From NCBI RefSeq assembly GCF_010111755.1, contig NC_088959.1:992001-1056000 (forward strand): a DNA stretch of 64,000 nt, read 5' to 3'. The position numbers were made by a program, and so were the translations under genes. The notes below the pieces were generated by a model. That model made no database searches. It had not been told where the DNA came from and was given only the letters and a program-made list of their open reading frames with translations. Positions 38,601 to 47,503 of the stretch are shown piece by piece (the stretch's first letter is position 1; each line of letters starts with the position of its first letter). Source of the stretch: Nakaseomyces glabratus (Eukaryota; Ascomycota; Saccharomycetes; Saccharomycetales; Saccharomycetaceae).

Positions 38601-40554
38601 CTGGGTCTCATTCTTCATCACTACAGATGAGAAGGGCGACATCATAACAGGCAGCACGACCATCAACGGCACCCGTGACTACCTTGATGCCGATGCTCCC
38701 CACAACTCGCTGGCTCCAGCACCTTCCCCAGTGACACACACCATCGACCTGGGCAACGGGGTCACCAACTATGAGGTGGTGTCCTACAGAACCACCACGA
38801 ACGAGTATGGAGGTTACATCACAGTCACAGAGACCGTCACTTTCAAGGCGCCTCCGGTGACTGTGGTGGAGCTGAAGGGCGACGACTATGTTGAGTCCGA
38901 CTGGGTCTCATTCTTCATCACTACAGATGAGAAGGGCGACATCATAACAGGCAGCACGACCATCAACGGCACCCGTGACTACCTTGATGCCGATGCTCCC
39001 CACAACTCGCTGGCTCCAGCACCTTCCCCAGTGACACACACCATCGACCTGGGCAACGGGGTCACCAACTATGAGGTGGTGTCCTACAGAACCACCACGA
39101 ACGAGTATGGAGGTTACATCACAGTCACAGAGACCGTCACTTTCAAGGCGCCTCCGGTGACTGTGGTGGAGCTGAAGGGCGACGACTATGTTGAGTCCGA
39201 CTGGGTCTCATTCTTCATCACTACAGATGAGAAGGGCGACATCATAACAGGCAGCACGACCATCAACGGCACCCGTGACTACCTTGATGCCGATGCTCCC
39301 CACAACTCGCTGGCTCCACCGCCATCTCCGGTTACAAACTTAATTATTGATGTGTATGAGAATGTTACTGAATATGAAGTGGTTTCGTATTATATTAAAG
39401 CTAACGCATATGGTCAATATTTAACACTAACTGAAACTATAACTTTCAAAGCCCCTCCGACTACTGTTGTTGAGGTGAAGGGGAGGGATTATGATATTAG
39501 GATTTATGTCTCTTATTTTATTACTGTTGCAAATAATGGAGTTTTAATAACGGAATCAACAACTTTAAGCGAAGTGAAAGAGTGCCTTGGTGCGGAGGGT
39601 ATTTCTAAGCTTAAATCATATTCGTACAATTGGGCTCCAAAACAGCTGCATTTCCCGAATAGTACTATCAGTTCAAGTTCTATTGATAGCTGTACTAATG
39701 AGTGTGATAAAATGGACGAAAATTCTTCCAAGGTTAAAAATCCTAATGCAAAACTAGGACATATGTCTGATGCACTTTCAATCACTCAGGAGGTGTATGG
39801 TGAAATGCTACCCAATTCTTCCCATATTTCTATTGAAACTTTTCCAACCTCCCTAATAAGTTCTAGACCCAATACGATAGGTGAGTCTGGAGCGAGCTCG
39901 TCTAACTTAATTATGTCTGATAAACTGATAGATTCAGTCACAGTAAATGAAATTTTCAGACATTCAACTATTAGTAGTACGAACTTTAACAGTACCACAA
40001 CAACTCGTGATAGCTTAGCAAATGTAGCAATAGAGCTTATTTCAAAATTATCTCCGCATAAAAGCGATGCTTTCCCTGCGACAACACCCGGAAATGAAAT
40101 AAACTCTAATTCACTACAGCCTTCGCGTGACGACTCATCAAGCATTGGTAATAGTTTAATGCATTCTAGGGACACGATACAATTATACAATAGCAACCAG
40201 TCGTCAAAGCCTGAATTATATGCCTCTGAAACATTAACCACTCATTCCGAGCCTGCAACATCAGGTTTGATCTCAGCAGAGCCTCCAAGGAGCTCCATTA
40301 TTTTTTCACCATCTACAATTAATTTATATTCACGTTTTAACTCTACACTAGGAACGGTTATTTCAAAATACTCGACAATGAGTGTGAGTCCACCGATGAA
40401 TGCCAGCTATAGCAAGCAATTCAATAAAACTATTTGCTCAGTATATTATCCTGATTCACAAATAATAAATGGATGTGCATCTGGAATCATAAATTATTGG
40501 CAATGTAATTTTATTTTTCCAATACTAGTATTACAACTGTTTTTTATACTCTGA
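20638..40554 (+). CDS. Adhesin C: giant PA14 adhesin with about 59 identical repeats; frame broken by six 1-base deletions
   Basis: Residues 1-18 are a signal peptide (ending IALS, before KNP). The PA14 domain spans about 23-220, with C28, C140, C214 and C217, the D125-D126 calcium/sugar pair and WEGYIWQY near its end. After a diverged linker, the 100-residue repeats run from residue 304. As written, the frame meets a stop at 27978 (2446 aa, no anchor). Deletions near 27904, 27931, 30655, 32154, 32879 and 34559 sum to six bases, so the last segment is again in the starting frame and runs to a stop at 40552-40554. Without the deletions the product would be about 6640 aa, ending in a roughly 410-residue tail: one diverged repeat, a Ser/Thr/Asn-rich region and a hydrophobic GPI signal (FPILVLQLFFIL). 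The intact termini suggest a functional gene with consensus errors rather than a pseudogene. Expected role: cell-wall lectin on an exceptionally long stalk. Confidence 0.82.
21549..39318 (+). repeat. 17.8-kb array: about 59.25 identical 300-bp coding repeats in adhesin C
   Basis: From 21549 to 39318 every copy reads the same apart from six single-base losses in G or C runs. Adding those six bases makes the span 17776 bp, or 59.25 units. One unit counted by hand has 168 G+C in 300 (56%), while the flanking parts of the same gene are clearly AT-rich. The unit encodes two half-modules (YEVVSYRTTTNEYGG and YVESDWVSFFITTDEKG) and one NGT glycosylation sequon. Both array edges are abrupt: identity drops at once to diverged flanking copies. 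Confidence 0.96.
27903..34561 (+). other. Six single-base homopolymer deletions in the middle of the adhesin C array
   Basis: Compared with the unit consensus: CCCC to CCC at 27904-27906 and again at 27931-27933 (same unit), GGG to GG at 30655-30656, at 32154-32155 and at 32879-32880, and GGGG to GGG at 34559-34561. All are losses in runs of three or four G or C, none is a substitution or insertion, and all fall in the centre of the array, with over 6 kb on the left and nearly 5 kb on the right free of them. The sum is minus six, so the frame is restored at the end. Confidence 0.93.
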
Positions 40555-40773
40555 TTTCTAAATCCCAACTATGAGCCACCAACGCCTTTCATCTTATTCG
40601 CCACAAAAAGGTTGCAATAAGTATACATCAGTATTCCCATTCATTGGCATTAAATTTTTGTTGCCATTATGTATATAATATTTTTAAGTATGCTACAAAA
40701 TTGAACTTTCTATGATTTATTACTCTTTAAGCATCATGAGATACGAATATAAGCTTTAGTACACAATGGTTAA
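40555..40773. other. Short convergent intergenic spacer
   Basis: 219 bp between the stop of adhesin C and the stop of the minus-strand Vps62-like gene. AT-rich, expected to hold both 3' ends; no other feature seen. Confidence 0.7.
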
Positions 40774-42180
40774 TTAGCCGGTAAAACTTTCCATTAAAAA
40801 GCACAAGCCACCCCTCCACGTAATAAGGCGCAATATAGAACGAAAAATGGAAGGTCTAACCTTATATAGTAATATTCCACAATTATCGCCTAAGTAGTCA
40901 TTCCGTTCGGCATCCAAGCCAACACCATTTTTTATCATCTTGCGTACAGGACAAACTCCCATAAAGTTCCACCATTTTGATCTTTGACAGAGGCCTTTTC
41001 TCATTAGATTTTTCCTTAGTGGACCCCTTGGGCCACCTATGTATTTCCATTGGACCAAACACCACTTTTGCCTGGGATCACGGAAAGGGATTTGCTTATC
41101 TCCCCAATGCCCTTGGAAATAGAGCCATGAAGTTCCCAAATCTTCCGAAGTCTGATTAGTAGCAGGAGCTAATTTACCATTAGTTGTTATTGTATATCCG
41201 TAATAGTTGAGCGATGGGTCCCATAGTGGACCTCTATCTGTAAAGTCACTTAATGGCATAAAGAAAAATGGAACATCATGAGAATGTTGACCTACCGATG
41301 GATAATTAGCATGAGTGCCTCTTGCACTGAAAAGTAGCGGTTTTTCTATCAACTCATTAGTGATTCTACCCTCAATACGCCTTAAACGCTTCTTTTTCTC
41401 AATTGCCTCGTAAGTGTAGGCACTCCCTCCTCCATGCGCACTCATCCATATATACTTAGGAACACCATTATAAAAGCGAACCAGGGTATGTTCCCAATCT
41501 CCAAGGTGATTCCCCCAAGGTCCATATCCCATAATAAAGGGACCCCAGTTAAAGGGATAGAAATAAAACCAAAACGCATCTACCCATCCATTACCTTTGT
41601 CTACTACAAACACTAACGCTGGAGCTTGAGCTGCATATCCTGTTCCATATTTTGGTTTGAAACCTTTCATCCAACCGGGATCCTTATCAAAATCATCTAT
41701 CGATGTCATAAATATATCTTCCGAGTCAACTTCATAAGATGCTCCGTCTTCGTCATATCGCACGTAGCTCTGCTTTAATTCTTTGATTGAGTTTAGTTGG
41801 TCTAATATGGCTTCTCCTTCATCATCCAACAATTTGAAATGTGACACATATTCTGAAAAATTGGACGGCCAGTATTTCTCATCACTATATAAGTGAATCA
41901 AAGGGCAGTTATCTATAACATAATCTGGGATAGTTCCGTTTTTAAACGAGTTTGAGCCACCATCAGATTTCTTTATGCTTGGAAGTTTATCGTACATATT
42001 TCGAGATATGTCCCTTTTCCATAAGTCTGATTTACCAATAGGATCCATATCAAATTCTTTCCTATCAGCTTTAATGTACACATTAATCAGCGTCACATAC
42101 ACTGAAGAGATCATTAAAGTCGTCCCCAAAACGGCTAGCAATTTCTTAAAGTTCTGCATTCTTGGTTTGTATAATTTCAT
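40774..42180 (-). CDS. VPS62: Vps62-family protein (vacuolar protein sorting-associated), 468 aa
   Basis: The length matches the S. cerevisiae Vps62 and Tda6 proteins (about 467 aa). Residues about 12-34 form one hydrophobic segment (LLAVLGTTLMISSVYVTLINVY) near the N terminus, suggesting a signal anchor with the rest lumenal or extracellular. Family motifs are visible: the DYVIDNCPLIHLYSDEKYWP opening, GNHLGDWEHTLVRF in the middle, WMSAHGGGSAY, and SARGTHANYPSVGQHSHD. In S. cerevisiae Vps62 was linked to delivery of proteins to the vacuole; its biochemical activity is not established. The gene converges with adhesin C (219 bp between stops) and lies downstream of the GCR1_C gene on the same strand, with an 870-bp gap. 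No link to adhesion is evident. It could equally be the Tda6-type paralogue. Confidence 0.8.
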   Translation of the reverse strand: MKLYKPRMQNFKKLLAVLGTTLMISSVYVTLINVYIKADRKEFDMDPIGKSDLWKRDISRNMYDKLPSIKKSDGGSNSFKNGTIPDYVIDNCPLIHLYSDEKYWPSNFSEYVSHFKLLDDEGEAILDQLNSIKELKQSYVRYDEDGASYEVDSEDIFMTSIDDFDKDPGWMKGFKPKYGTGYAAQAPALVFVVDKGNGWVDAFWFYFYPFNWGPFIMGYGPWGNHLGDWEHTLVRFYNGVPKYIWMSAHGGGSAYTYEAIEKKKRLRRIEGRITNELIEKPLLFSARGTHANYPSVGQHSHDVPFFFMPLSDFTDRGPLWDPSLNYYGYTITTNGKLAPATNQTSEDLGTSWLYFQGHWGDKQIPFRDPRQKWCLVQWKYIGGPRGPLRKNLMRKGLCQRSKWWNFMGVCPVRKMIKNGVGLDAERNDYLGDNCGILLYKVRPSIFRSILRLITWRGGLCFLMESFTG

Positions 42181-43050
42181 AATAGTTAGTTAGTGCTTCT
42201 TTCTTTCCTGTATTAGTTCACTTAATATGAACACTTGAGCGAGAGATGTGTCCTGAGAACGATAGACACTATTAAGCTCTACTGGAGAAGTTAAAGATGA
42301 AAAAAATGTAGCAAACGCCCTGTTGCGACACCCTTTACCAACTGTGTAGAGTACCAATAGCTTTTGATTTTCACAACAGTCAAACTTGATCACTTGTCAA
42401 TGATATGGTATATGTTGTTATCACACCAATACAGTAATTCGCTAGTATGTGAATAATTACCGAGGCTACAGAAATCAGCTGTAACAATAATTGGAATATG
42501 CTTTCGAGCCCATTTGCAGGCAGCTACAACCAGAACTCAAATTAGGGGCAAGCACTTCTAGTGTGAATGTTTCTGTTTTCTTTTGTATCTAATGTGTTGC
42601 TAGACCCTATGATACTTATTGCTTAATATGGCGATCCAAGTTGTCATTAGATAACTATCTTGACTATTCCTTTCATGAGATGCCTCTAAATATTCATAAA
42701 TTCCCCATAGGAGAGCGAGTACCAATAAGAACACTTTACTGCCACCAGAATGACCAAGTCAAACATCCGTAGACATTTTAGAGAAAATCTTATAATAAGA
42801 TGGAACCACGTGACTGTTCTCTCAGTGAGAATTCTTCAAATGTATAAATAAATGTAGGCTATACTGTATACTTATTCGAGAATGAAGGGAAATATCGTGA
42901 GTTCTAGATAGGGCACTAATATTGCAGCAAAATCCATAATATTATGGATTGAAAAGGAATACTGGAATGTTCGCAACAAATCTAATGTGTAGATTTTTGA
43001 AACCACATTTTAACAGTGACTGAACTTTGAACTATAAACTATGAACTTGA
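42181..43050. other. Intergenic region upstream of the Vps62-like gene
   Basis: 870 bp without a supported gene. A 67-codon minus-strand frame at 42190-42393 has no recognisable features. The stretch should contain the promoter of the Vps62-like gene and the 3' end of its upstream neighbour. Confidence 0.6.
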
Positions 43051-45819
43051 TTAGGTGTGCTGTATCTGATTCAATAGACCTACAAATGTAGAGTTATTCT
43101 TTTCTTTCCACGATTTTAGGTATGCTGATAATTCGCTTACTGTAAAATTATTCTGAGATTTAAGTTCCCAGCATATAGACAGAGCCTTGGATCTGGATAA
43201 TTTTTCCATGTTCACTAAATAGATAAAGAAATCAACTATTGGCTTCCTTTCCCTGTATATTTTCTCGAAACCTGTTCTCCACTTGGATTTGTATTTTTTG
43301 TTCATAGAATGGACACACATGTTACCTTGTTTTGGATCTGGCGTATACCATTCTTGTATAATCTCATCAATACTATCGAGGGTGTCTGCCATTCGGAAAA
43401 CAAAATGTTCTTCTTCGGCACCTGTGCTAGAGGTATTAACTTTGTCATTGAATTTTTCTTTGATACCATCATCAATACTCTTTCTGATCTTCTTGGTATT
43501 GTCTATTTCAAAGTCACCTTCGTAACTACGTTTTTTACTCTCTTGAGCTATATAGTGGTTGAATTTTTCTGAGACGGTATTTTTAACTAAGCTTTCTAAC
43601 TTCATTTCCATCTGTTCAAATTTCACATCAAAAAGGGTAGATAATTTTTTGGTAACAAGTTCATCTATCATAGAGCTAATTTGTTCTTGCATCGCATTTT
43701 CTTCCTCATGCAAATCATCTGTCGAACTATCACTTTCAGTACTAGAGTCATTAACTGAATCTTCATTAGCATCGTCAGTTCCAGATGATGAATCATCAAC
43801 AGACAGTAGTTTGAATCTCCTTTTCTGTTTTTGCTTTTTGCGTTTCAAATTGTCAACTACATCCCTACCAGATATTTGTTTATCTACACTATTCGACTCT
43901 TTATTGATGTACCGTAAACCATTTTTCTTTTCAAGTATATCGTCAAAATAACTAGTGATTTCTTCAGATGTAACGGAATTAAGTCTTGCGTTGACATATT
44001 TTGTCAGTGTTTCAAACTTATTGATTATGAATTCTCTGGTAGATCTTTTCATGTCTAACTTTTCAAAAACTTTTTTGAAAGTGTCAATCATTGGATTGAA
44101 ATTTGATAAAGTCTGAAATTGGACTAATTTGAAAGCTTCCTTTTTCCAACCACTATTATTAGTAATAGGTGGTGCCAGAGCAACAGAACTGCTTTGGCCT
44201 TCATTTCCTGTCACGGGGATATTATAAATACTATCGTGTACTGATGGTATTGAGTCAGATTTAACACCAGCTTTGAAATTTGGCTCCACTAAATATTGCA
44301 ACATAATATTATTTTCTATCAGGCCTGTATGATAACCTGGAATGTTTCTTAGCGGTGGTGGTATCGAGTTGATATCGATAGTAGAATCATTATTAGAAAT
44401 TAGTGCGATACGTTCATTAAAGTATGATACAAAATCGGAATTCTGGAATATGCTTGTTTGGTCACTAAAGATTTCGTGATCAGGAAAATATCTGTAAATC
44501 CATGGCAAATTTATAACTAAGACATTCCTAAGAACTTCAAGCACTTTTAAGAACTCTTTCGATTTAGTTGTTAATATGTTATAACTCTCCCTTTTGTACT
44601 TTTCTATCTCAGGAAATACCTGTACTAAGAGATCATTGGGGGGTAATTCCGTGATTTCAGGTATCGTTAACCCATCTTGTACTCCATCATAGTTAGAATA
44701 GTTAAAAATTCTTTCGTAGTCAAGAGGTATATGTGCAGGGAACAGTCGATCAAATTTCATTTCCTCATTATTGGGGTAGTCTGTTAGAAATTCTTTATAT
44801 GCCGGGTTGGAGGTATCAGGATACCTTATATTCTTGACCCCATTTTTTTCATCACTGCTTCCATGAAGGTAGACCCTTCGTTTGTATTCCAAAGAGCAAT
44901 ACTTAAAGGCACTTGAGTAATAATTCCCTAACGTCTCTTCACGAGGATAGTCCTTTAAAGACTTTCCTCGAATGAGCGGTAGGTCAAAATCCTTAGTCAG
45001 TTCAGGAAATCCGTCTCCTCTATAGATGGGTTTCACACCATAAAATCGAAGGTACAAATAAGCCGCTAATGTTGTTATGGGGCATATTAATGGACAATCG
45101 TGTGGTATCACAGTTCCCTGAACAGCACCGTCATCATTTATGATAATTAATCTATACGCATTTAAAGAGTTTTCATCGTTTTCAACATTATGCACTTTTA
45201 GATGTGATAGTTTTAATTTGGACCGTTCCTTGTATGGCCAATTGAGAAGTGTATAGAAGTGATAGTCTGTAAGAAATCGAAGCTTCTCCATACTAGTTTT
45301 GAAATATTTATCTGAGAGTTCTTGTGTATTTGAATTCCACATGTTTATAGATAAGGTTGCCATCTTATTTAGTTGAGATGATTGTGATTCGTCCTTTAAT
45401 AAAGAGTCCCATCTTCTATGCAATTCTAACACATCTGTAATGTAATCATCAAATTCAGAGTTTGGATCCACTTCAGAGTGAATATCACACAGTTTCTTGA
45501 GAAATCGAAATGACTCGATATATATCTGTAATTCATTGACATCTGATGCCACAATAGGCCATTTGATCACACATTCTAGCAGAAATAAGTGTACCAGTTG
45601 TGGAAGCAACGGTACGTTCTCATATGGTATACTTGAATTGCTCTCAAAACTTAATAGCTCTTTTTGTTCACACCATTCTATGTATTTCATGTAGTATGAC
45701 TTGTATTGATGCACCTTGATTGGAGCAACTGACTCCATGAGTTTCCGAATCTCATTGTCCTTGGAGATCATGATTGTGTGACCTAGAGGAATTTCATCTG
45801 CCTTGCTAGTAATCACCAA
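43051..45819 (-). CDS. Ndc10/Crypton-like protein with C-terminal GCR1_C DNA-binding domain, 922 aa
   Basis: Not an adhesin. Residues about 25-115 are helical, resembling the N-terminal SAM-like DNA-binding part of tyrosine recombinases. Residues about 165-410 resemble the Ndc10 domain II/Crypton recombinase fold: a KERSKLKLSHL segment at the place of the first catalytic Arg (R199), CPITTLAAYLYLRFYG (246-261), and PPNDLLVQVFPEIEKYKR (393-410), which matches the PP-L-FP-IE signature that follows the fold. The usual HxxR, G-R-W and tyrosine motifs cannot be recognised, so recombinase activity looks lost. Residues 659-668 are a basic, nuclear-signal-like cluster, 672-710 an acidic Ser-rich stretch and 708-755 probably coiled coil. 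Residues about 818-905 match GCR1_C (YTPDPKQGNMCVHSMNKKY, then KWR and RERKPIVDFF). It is probably a nuclear DNA-binding factor derived from a Crypton transposon, or an unusual Gcr1-type activator. Confidence 0.72.
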   Translation of the reverse strand: MVITSKADEIPLGHTIMISKDNEIRKLMESVAPIKVHQYKSYYMKYIEWCEQKELLSFESNSSIPYENVPLLPQLVHLFLLECVIKWPIVASDVNELQIYIESFRFLKKLCDIHSEVDPNSEFDDYITDVLELHRRWDSLLKDESQSSQLNKMATLSINMWNSNTQELSDKYFKTSMEKLRFLTDYHFYTLLNWPYKERSKLKLSHLKVHNVENDENSLNAYRLIIINDDGAVQGTVIPHDCPLICPITTLAAYLYLRFYGVKPIYRGDGFPELTKDFDLPLIRGKSLKDYPREETLGNYYSSAFKYCSLEYKRRVYLHGSSDEKNGVKNIRYPDTSNPAYKEFLTDYPNNEEMKFDRLFPAHIPLDYERIFNYSNYDGVQDGLTIPEITELPPNDLLVQVFPEIEKYKRESYNILTTKSKEFLKVLEVLRNVLVINLPWIYRYFPDHEIFSDQTSIFQNSDFVSYFNERIALISNNDSTIDINSIPPPLRNIPGYHTGLIENNIMLQYLVEPNFKAGVKSDSIPSVHDSIYNIPVTGNEGQSSSVALAPPITNNSGWKKEAFKLVQFQTLSNFNPMIDTFKKVFEKLDMKRSTREFIINKFETLTKYVNARLNSVTSEEITSYFDDILEKKNGLRYINKESNSVDKQISGRDVVDNLKRKKQKQKRRFKLLSVDDSSSGTDDANEDSVNDSSTESDSSTDDLHEEENAMQEQISSMIDELVTKKLSTLFDVKFEQMEMKLESLVKNTVSEKFNHYIAQESKKRSYEGDFEIDNTKKIRKSIDDGIKEKFNDKVNTSSTGAEEEHFVFRMADTLDSIDEIIQEWYTPDPKQGNMCVHSMNKKYKSKWRTGFEKIYRERKPIVDFFIYLVNMEKLSRSKALSICWELKSQNNFTVSELSAYLKSWKEKNNSTFVGLLNQIQHT

Positions 45820-47503
45820 AGGATGGATTTGTATACCAAGTGCTATTACTCACTCACGCGTAGTGATGTTTTAGAAAATAGTGCTCAATGCGCGAAGACC
45901 CATCCTTGTTTATTGTTTTTCGTTTTGTTTTTTTTTCACTCCCACGACAAACCCGAACGGCTCTGCTTTCACCATTCAATTTCCAGGGCATCGGAACAAG
46001 AGAGAGTTATGTGAAGCCCGAAGACTGGCCCTATATAGAGTTTTTTGTGCAACATATAGAACGAGGTGTTGGTACTTTTCTTGGCAGTGTCCATGACAAA
46101 TGCTCATAGCAACAGTTTTGTCACTCCACAAACAGCTTGTGTGTCCTTGTGTTTGCTTGTTATCGGCCTATTCATTTTGTAACAAGCTGTTGTGCAGAAG
46201 ATAACGGATTCCTTGGCTATATGCGCTGTTTTATCATTGCTGTTGCTCTTATTCTAATGAATTATAGATAGCTATAACTATGCGAGCAGCTCCACTTCAC
46301 ACATATCACACTGAAAGCTATAGCACCATTCAAAGCATTCGCGTTTCTATACACCGCAAGAAGACCACAGCGCATGCAAGTTGCACGCAAGCCAGGCCAG
46401 ATTTACTATTCACAAGTAATGAAGTATCTTTGCCATGAGTCTATGGGATGTCTATAGCATTAGTGCCTATGCTTTCGTCTCCGTGTTGCACTTTATCCTT
46501 TGTCATTGCCTATGAATAAATCGCTCTGTGCCCATTGTTCCTAAACCCCGAGCGGTGCCCACACTATTAAGAATGCCGGAAAGCAGCACTGATCTGCAAG
46601 GGACTTTATTGTGCACCAGAAGCGTCGGGTCTGCGCATTCCCCTTCTTGAAGATCCCCGCACTGTACATACGCGGTGTCGCCTTACTCTGAAAACTTTGT
46701 TTTTTTTAAGGGTCCGGAGATGAACAAAATATGTGTTCGCCAAGCATGAGTCACTCAGATAACTCCGCGCAAATCGCAATTAAATTTTAGGTTTATTACT
46801 GAACCAGCATATGCAATAGCTGTCACTCACCCAATCTTGCAGCTCTACTCTAACCCACACTTGTGCCTTCCCTTCCCCTCCCAAATACAGCTCTATTCTC
46901 AGTTCTGGCTCCCTCTCATGCGATCTTATACATCACCCGGTTGGACTGTTGGGGAAATACCAGACAGCAGAACCGTCTCCATAATTGACAGGAGTGGGGG
47001 TGAGGGAATGGAACGAGTCATCTTAACCCGCCCATTTGCATGATTTACTGTAAAGCATCGGATGACGGGTTGCACAACTGATTGTACAAGGGTATAATAC
47101 GATAGAGTCCGGTCTCAATGCGCACAGGTGATTCCTTGCCTGTGATGTCACCCCCCCCCCTTGCTATTTACCTTTCTCTTAATAGGGTCTGGATGAGGGT
47201 GTGATAGTAACAACTAGGTGGGCGATTTATGGTAAGCATGCCTTGGTAATAATCCCAATGGTCTCTGAATGTGCATTGTGAAGTACCGATAGTTCAATTA
47301 TTTTCGCTCATACATAAAGGGACGTTAATTCATGTTCTTTTGGAGTTCGCCGAGGGCTTGAAGTTTGTATGTTACAAGCGCAGAAATAAATATATTTTGC
47401 TCGGAAAATACGACAAACCCTTTACTAATATTTAATTTACTTGACAGTGTGGTTCATGAATCCTATATTTCATATCTATTATACATAATCAGTCTTTTGC
47501 CGG
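45820..47503. other. 1.7-kb intergenic region between the divergent GCR1_C gene and adhesin D
   Basis: No supported gene. Three overlapping short plus-strand frames (60-75 codons, 45823-46109) begin next to the start of the minus-strand gene and have no recognisable features. The middle (about 46350-47160) is less AT-rich than other gaps and contains a C run at about 47150. It should contain the promoters of both divergent genes. Confidence 0.55.

Noticed and set aside
21549..39318. CRISPR-like regular repeats
   Set aside because: The repeats are directly adjacent, with no unique spacers, are coding throughout, and lie in a eukaryotic gene.
43051..45819. Active Crypton element with defined ends
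   Set aside because: No short direct repeats flanking the gene could be recognised and the catalytic motifs are not visible, so only a derived host gene is supported.
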